Source: Deltaproteobacteria bacterium (GTDB lineage: Bacteria; JAGRBM01; JAHCIT01). From it: DNA of 64,000 bases. The first letter of the stretch is position 1. The number at the start of each line of letters is the position of its first letter. The position numbers and the translations under genes were made by a program. The DNA lies in assembly GCA_026129095.1 (NCBI GenBank), contig JAHCIT010000004.1, positions 62,001 through 126,000 on the forward strand, read 5' to 3'. The notes beneath the pieces were generated by a model. It saw nothing but the letters and a program-made list of their open reading frames with translations. It was not told the origin of the DNA and ran no database searches. Of the stretch, positions 59,901 to 64,000 are shown one piece after another.

Positions 59901-61152
59901 CGATGACCGAGGCGGCGTCGAGGTTCGGATCCTCCACCTTGATGATCGGGCGCGTCTCCGTCATGGTCGCGCCGTCTTCCACGCCCCCTACCGAGATCAC
60001 CGGCGGATTCGTGTCGGTCGCGATGGCGACCTTGATCGTGTCGGCGTTGCCCGCCGCGTCGGTGATCTTCACCGTCAGGCGGTGCGATCCGTCGGGCAGC
60101 TCGGTCATGGGGAACTGGAACTGCCCCGGCGAGACCGGAAAGGTCTGGGTGACGAGCGTCTCGGGGTTATCATCCAGCGTCGCCTCGATGCTGAAAGGGG
60201 CCTTGGTGGAGCCCACGCTCACCGTGAGCGGCAGCGCCCGCACCAGCTCACCGGGCTTGGGCGACAGCACCGATACCTGCGGACGGGAGGCGTCGAACTC
60301 GACGCGAATCCGCTTCGGCGGGGAGCGGTTGGCCGACGGGTCCACGGCGTAGACGGCAATCTCGTTGATCGCGGCCTGGAGCGGCACCACGGCCCGGAAC
60401 TCGCCGTCCTTCACCACCGCCGGGACGTTATCGACAAATACCTTCGCCTTGGGGTCGTCCACCTTGCCGACGAACTCGATCTCGCGGTTGTTGGTGAAGG
60501 TACCGTCCTTGGGCTCGACGATCTCGATGACCGGCGGGCGGGTGTCCTTGATGATCCGGATGGCGGAGGTTTCCCGCCGCCCCTTCACATCGGCCCGGGC
60601 GGTAACGATGTTGATCCCTTCCTGGATCTCGACCTTCGAGCTGACGAAGAAGTCGCCCACCTTCTGCGCGGGCTGGTCGTTGATTGTCATCCGGTCCACG
60701 CCAGAAGGCGCGATCGCCTTGACGCTGATCCAGGTCTGCTTGGTTTCCGTGCCATCCTGGGGCTCCATGATCCGGACCGACGTCTGGGCCACCTTCTCGA
60801 ACCGGCGCTCGACGGTGGAGCTGACGGTCCCCTTGCTGGCGATCACCTCGATCAGGTTCGGTCCGGGCTTGAGCGTCACGTTTTCGACCACGAACTGCCC
60901 GTTGCGGGCGGGCCCCTGGACGAGGTGCTCGACGCTGTTCACGCGGCAGACGAGCTGGGCCGTAGGGTCGATCACCTTGCCGGCAATCGTGATGACTTCG
61001 TCGGGGATGAGGTCGTCTTCCTCGGGATACTGGATCTCCGCCGCCAGCCGGGCATCGAACCGGAGATCAAGTACGGTGATCTTCTGCGGGGCGGATGCAC
61101 ACGCGCCCACGACGAGGCCCACGAACAGGGCGGCTAACCATTCACGTTTCAT
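56863..61152 (-). CDS. Giant lipoprotein with Ig-like repeats and helical domain
   Basis: A 1429-residue protein. Signal peptide 'MKREWLAALFVGLVVGAC' ends at Cys18. Residues about 30-470 hold five Ig-like repeats of the glucodextranase-B/big type, each with 'PPVIEIVEPKDG'-like boundaries and 'TDAAGN'/'DKFGN'-like ends. The remaining 950 residues are mostly helical with no recognised family. It is probably surface-exposed or periplasmic, anchored in the outer membrane. The gene lies 133 bp downstream of polA on the same strand. Confidence 0.75.
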   Translation of the reverse strand: MKREWLAALFVGLVVGACASAPQKITVLDLRFDARLAAEIQYPEEDDLIPDEVITIAGKVIDPTAQLVCRVNSVEHLVQGPARNGQFVVENVTLKPGPNLIEVIASKGTVSSTVERRFEKVAQTSVRIMEPQDGTETKQTWISVKAIAPSGVDRMTINDQPAQKVGDFFVSSKVEIQEGINIVTARADVKGRRETSAIRIIKDTRPPVIEIVEPKDGTFTNNREIEFVGKVDDPKAKVFVDNVPAVVKDGEFRAVVPLQAAINEIAVYAVDPSANRSPPKRIRVEFDASRPQVSVLSPKPGELVRALPLTVSVGSTKAPFSIEATLDDNPETLVTQTFPVSPGQFQFPMTELPDGSHRLTVKITDAAGNADTIKVAIATDTNPPVISVGGVEDGATMTETRPIIKVEDPNLDAASVIVTLNNRPFRSGTPLSSRAGNSGPQELLIQAADKFGNRSELKIAFEIKVNPIERLLREWERAWNEDATIRARLVEPMVRDIDQAGRWKPIWTRLNPLREDTTANPVRPANGHLMAAYDVLDGIWPDIYKSPEVKMYYEVNRDLARSGIYQELAEALAGAHKAGTFEVLELLGLELSRPDRTGWSQLTDIAFVLDVFINYKDSRRLYGALYELGTMTLTASGQPGSELYDLPIDFLQPFFNLPPSEFDAMIDFQSKIVREHNAHKLPPRLLYNLIEIRNGKSFASVSRAPLACMVDPKRGRPLEKLMENWGAFIAHYVKDPNALEITETALFLMRDSLDYDSMESLSWALRYDDIDDMLEAVRVLAHADVFDKILTDVGKILTAKDIDGRPVPYTMLLAINGFLEPHKNFPNATYLDVILDGVNRLLTKDAQGKNSLEVVTDTFLDGLTAEQRRRMGDLFKYHTVDQKKRVLARPPKYPSDATRMLRLLDIAYTPLNCGIPVAFTDVIITFNMPGVPIKFPVDNLAVAAFEASKELSSGTAKRMAGMYDLMRRMAKVGNLFCEPNILDKLVDDPEPIKAMLNDAPIESTFRMVQELAKRGDAPYLVDMLHAVYISGAAGLNDPLMVVLFDEGIFENFVETLRAVRDTRLPSDPNKKALTAFLDGFANLLRKPPHKKDRIIKPWLNLIKKLVGTAENRKKLERVLIWMGGVLVDPPPGLKLRELDNNFGDLIACDEKGTIAREFARFMDADPKNGDLRVLVPYIRAYLTADANLALSFNRLLSEWLQKGTMVNGVRFIQKWVDIDGRYRNVLQDSLAVVVRPDARDVTPADAVIYGLTHTIAPVVKENRLKIRKVLEAENRPRLHRLMAYPFKTMQLNGQTSYLEQSLPAARKIYAAREPRTGRPSMNAFVRAYRVLAQQGVFLAVLDAQAVAADRGYLDKRRDPNVIGAFAQIMDRSLQKFDTQAAQGGSGGTSHAALTLEGHPGWDSGLWDRVVDGGRVALSPDAQVLFHDAK

Positions 61153-61285
61153 TGATTAAAATTCTACTTCCTTATGATTAACTGGCGGCAAAAGTGCGAT
61201 GAAGTTTTAAAGGTTCGGGCCACGCCTCGCAAGGCTGCCACGCCATTTTACAGGGATTTTCATGGGAGCGGCCCCGAATCCGGGC

Positions 61286-64000
61286 TCAATGCGCGCCTGC
61301 CCAGTCGCGGGCAGCTTTGGTTTCGACGAGAAGCGGCACGTCCAGCTTCACGACCGACGACATGACCTCCGCCGCGATCTTGCGGACCTTTTCCGCCTCG
61401 GCGGCGGGGGCCTCGAACAGCAGTTCATCGTGGACCTGCAGAATCATGCGGGCCTTGAATCCGTGGACCGGGAGTTTCCTGTACAGCTCGATCATCGCCA
61501 CCTTGATGATGTCGGCGGCGGTCCCCTGGATCACGGTGTTGCAGGCAGCCCGCTCGGCGAAGGACCGCTCCTGGAAGTTCTTCGACGTCAGGGTGGGCAG
61601 GTAGCGCCGGCGGCCGAGGAGCGTCGTCACATAGCCATTCGTGCGGGCTTCCTCGACGGTCCGGTCGAAAAACGCTTTCACCCCGGCATAGCGGCGGAAA
61701 TAGGCGTCAATATAGCTTTGCGCCTCCTTCGGGGTGACGTCGAGGGATTTGCCGAGCGACTGGGCTCCGATCCCGTAGATGACACTGAAGTTGATCGTCT
61801 TGCCCGCCCCACGCTGTTCGCGGGTGACCTCCTCCGGCCGGACGCCGTACATCTCGGCCGCCGTAAGGCTGTGGATGTCCGTACCGTCCCGGTAGGCCGC
61901 CACCAGCGCCGGGTCGCCAGTGACATGGGCGAGGATACGCAGTTCCACCTGCGAGTAGTCGGCCGACACCAGCACCGAGTCCTTGGGCGCGATGAACGCC
62001 TCGCGGATCCGGCGGCCGTCCTCGGTCCGGGCGGGGATGTTCTGGAGGTTCGGTTCCGACGACGAGAGGCGGCCCGTTTCGGCCACTGCCTGGTTGAACG
62101 AGGTGTGAATCCGGCCGGTCTTTGCGTTCACCATCCTCGGCAGGGCGTCGATGTAGGTGCCTTTCAGCTTGGAGAGGCCCCGGTAGTCGATCAGCAGCCG
62201 GGGCAGTTCGTGCTCCTCGGCCAGCTTTTCCAGCACCTCCTGGTCGGTGGAGTAGCCGGTCTTGGTCTTGCGGGCCGTCGGCAGCTTCAGCCGCTCGAAC
62301 AGGACCGTCTGGAGCTGCTTGGGCGAGTCCACGTTGAACTCGCCGCCAGCCATCCCGTAAATCCGGCCCAGAAGTTCCTGCATCCGGCGGCCGAACTCCT
62401 GCGACATCTCCGCGAGCTTGCCGGTATCGACAAGAACGCCCCGCTCCTCCATGTCGATCAGCACGTCCACCAGCGGCATCTCCACCTGGCTGAACAGGTC
62501 CAGCACCCCCTCGGACTTCAGGCGCGGGTCCAGAATCCCGTAAAGGCGCATGACCGCGTCGGCGTCCTCGGCGGCGTATTCGGTGGCGCGGGGTATCTCC
62601 ACCTGGTCGAACGTCACCTGGTGCTTTCCGGTTCCGGTCACCTCCTGGTAGGAGAGCATCTTGTGCTTGAGAAAATCGAAGGCGAGCTGGTCGAGGCCGT
62701 GGGACCGGCGGCCGGGGTCGAGCACGTAGCTGGCCAGCATCGAATCCCAGTCGAAACCCCGGCAGTGGATTCCGTACCGGAGCAGCACGCGCCGGTCATA
62801 TTTAACGTTCTGGCCGAGCTTGAGGATTTCCGGGTCTTCCAGCACGGGCCTGAGCAGCGCGAGGGCCCGGTCCCTCGGTATCTGGGCCGGGACGCCCAGA
62901 TAGCGGTGCGCCACCGGCACGTACCAGGCCTTGCCCGGTTTTGTGGAGAGCGAGAACCCGACCAGTTCGGCCTGCAGTTCGTCCAGCGAGGTCGTCTCCG
63001 TATCGAACGCCGCCACCTTCGCCTTGCGGACCTCGTCCAGCACGGCCTTCAGCGCCTTTTCGTCCAGCACGGTTTCGTACCGGTCCCGGCGGAACCCCTT
63101 GTAATCATCCTCGGAGGACATCTCCCGGATGAGCGCCGTGAAGTCCATCTCCCGGAAGAAGGCGACCATCCGGGCCGGGTCGGGCTCCCTGGCGGCGAGT
63201 TCATCCAGTTCCGCCTTCAGGGGAACATCGTCCCGGCAGGTGGCGAGCTTCTTCGAGAGCACGGCCATCTCGCGGCCCGCCTCCAGCTTCTCCCTCAGGC
63301 CCTTCTTCTCGATCCTGCCGGTGTTTTCGAGGAGTTTTTCGAGCGAGCCGTACTCCTGGATCAGTCCCGGCGCGGTCTTTTCCCCGACACCCTTCACGCC
63401 GGGGATGTTGTCCGTGCTGTCGCCGATGATCGCCTGCACGTCCACCACCAGTTCCGGCGGAACGCCGAACTTCTCGATCACCTGCTCGCGGCCGATGGCG
63501 CGGTCCTTCATTGGATCCCACATGGAGACGTGATCGTCCACGAGCTGCATCAGGTCCTTGTCGGACGAGACGATGACCGTGTCGATTCCCATTCTGGCGA
63601 ACCGCCGCGCCAGCGTGGCGATGATGTCATCCGCCTCGAAACCCTTGAGTTCCAGCACCGGGAGGTTGAACGCATCGGTGGCCGCCCGGCGGCAGAGGTC
63701 GAACTGGGGAACGAGCTCCGGGTCCGGCTCCTTCCGGTTCGCCTTGTATTCGGGATAAATCTCCTCGCGGAACGTGGGCCCGCTCGCGTCGTTCACGCAG
63801 GCGATGTAACGGGGGTGAAAGGACTTCTTCAGCTTCAGGATCATCCGGCAGAAGCCCAGCACGGCGTTCGTGGGCATTCCCCTGGCATTCGACATGGGCG
63901 GCAGCGCGTGGAATGCCCGGAACACGTAGGCCATCGTGTCGATGAGATAGACCTTGGGCTTGTCGTCCGGTGACGGTTCCAGGATGGCATTACCTCTGGG
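61286..64000 (-). CDS. polA: DNA polymerase I, N-terminus outside the window
   Basis: 904 residues visible; the frame is open to the right edge without a start codon ('KVYLIDTMAYVFRAFHALPP' is the usual start of the 5' nuclease), so a few N-terminal residues are missing. Domains in order: 5'-3' exonuclease with acidic 'DKDLMQLVDDHV', a 3'-5' exonuclease with intact 'FDTETTSLD', and polymerase motifs A 'SADYSQVELRILAH', B 'RGAGKTINFSVIYGIG' and C 'QVHDELLFEAP'. It replaces RNA primers and repairs gaps. All catalytic residues look intact. Confidence 0.97.
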   Translation of the reverse strand, partial: PRGNAILEPSPDDKPKVYLIDTMAYVFRAFHALPPMSNARGMPTNAVLGFCRMILKLKKSFHPRYIACVNDASGPTFREEIYPEYKANRKEPDPELVPQFDLCRRAATDAFNLPVLELKGFEADDIIATLARRFARMGIDTVIVSSDKDLMQLVDDHVSMWDPMKDRAIGREQVIEKFGVPPELVVDVQAIIGDSTDNIPGVKGVGEKTAPGLIQEYGSLEKLLENTGRIEKKGLREKLEAGREMAVLSKKLATCRDDVPLKAELDELAAREPDPARMVAFFREMDFTALIREMSSEDDYKGFRRDRYETVLDEKALKAVLDEVRKAKVAAFDTETTSLDELQAELVGFSLSTKPGKAWYVPVAHRYLGVPAQIPRDRALALLRPVLEDPEILKLGQNVKYDRRVLLRYGIHCRGFDWDSMLASYVLDPGRRSHGLDQLAFDFLKHKMLSYQEVTGTGKHQVTFDQVEIPRATEYAAEDADAVMRLYGILDPRLKSEGVLDLFSQVEMPLVDVLIDMEERGVLVDTGKLAEMSQEFGRRMQELLGRIYGMAGGEFNVDSPKQLQTVLFERLKLPTARKTKTGYSTDQEVLEKLAEEHELPRLLIDYRGLSKLKGTYIDALPRMVNAKTGRIHTSFNQAVAETGRLSSSEPNLQNIPARTEDGRRIREAFIAPKDSVLVSADYSQVELRILAHVTGDPALVAAYRDGTDIHSLTAAEMYGVRPEEVTREQRGAGKTINFSVIYGIGAQSLGKSLDVTPKEAQSYIDAYFRRYAGVKAFFDRTVEEARTNGYVTTLLGRRRYLPTLTSKNFQERSFAERAACNTVIQGTAADIIKVAMIELYRKLPVHGFKARMILQVHDELLFEAPAAEAEKVRKIAAEVMSSVVKLDVPLLVETKAARDWAGAH

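Noticed and set aside
56959-61137. Open frame of about 1390 codons antisense to the giant lipoprotein
   Set aside because: Arg/Gly/His/Val-rich mirror product with no domain; the minus-strand product has a signal peptide, lipobox and Ig repeats.
61262-63973. Long plus-strand frame across polA
   Set aside because: Antisense of a certain polA gene with all motifs intact on the minus strand.

Overview
The window is a compact, GC-rich chromosomal segment from a Gram-negative, aerobic bacterium. Outer-membrane lipoproteins, a lipocalin, a DUF481 beta-barrel, cytochrome oxidase assembly genes and a full pst-pho operon support this. Response regulators with a DUF4388 output domain, a CarF/TMEM189-type desaturase and the large helical lipoproteins fit a deltaproteobacterial-type lineage (Myxococcota, Desulfobacterota or relatives). 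The species cannot be named from the sequence. No rRNA, tRNA, CRISPR array or insertion sequence was recognised.

Left part (1-11068): housekeeping and envelope genes. These are a DsbA-like fragment, a PIN-PhoH ATPase, a glutathione transferase, comF, an ABC substrate-binding protein, gyrA, a TPR lipoprotein, a GT-C-like membrane protein and a stand-alone RelA/SpoT-type HD domain protein.

Centre (11069-28446): a phage-derived head-tail cluster on the plus strand. It has a terminase large subunit, portal, probable scaffold, capsid, connector, tail tube, tail chaperone with a probable -1 frameshift extension, tail terminator candidate, a very short tape-measure candidate, tail-tip proteins and fibres. 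No integrase, repressor, replication gene or endolysin was found, and base composition matches the flanks. Host-type minus-strand genes split it into three blocks. A membrane histidine kinase follows the capsid gene. A cassette of a small Ala/Pro/Lys-rich secreted protein, a plasmalogen desaturase (CarF/PEDS1) and a Blc lipocalin sits in the tail module. A 658-bp leader carries a CAGGATGG operator-like array and REP-like hairpins. Together this suggests a domesticated gene-transfer-agent-like or tail-particle element rather than an ordinary prophage.

Right flank of the cluster (28449-35921): a Cys-containing sensory-type protein, an esterase lipoprotein, two response regulators, a second membrane kinase sharing a membrane-domain motif with the one inside the cluster, two small HTH proteins, a degenerate asparaginyl-tRNA synthetase-like protein and a DUF481 porin-like protein.

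Remaining part (36070-64000): uppP, a 38-residue very basic protein, a large lipoprotein, an FGE-fold protein, a Nudix hydrolase, and a minus-strand heme-A/oxidase operon (ctaA, ctaB, an ABC exporter, SCO, DUF420, a small subunit, coxIII). These are followed by an SDR reductase, a Pho-box-preceded pstC-pstA-pstB-phoU-phoB-phoR operon lacking pstS, a DUF2804 protein, a 1429-residue lipoprotein with Ig-like repeats, and polA running off the right edge.
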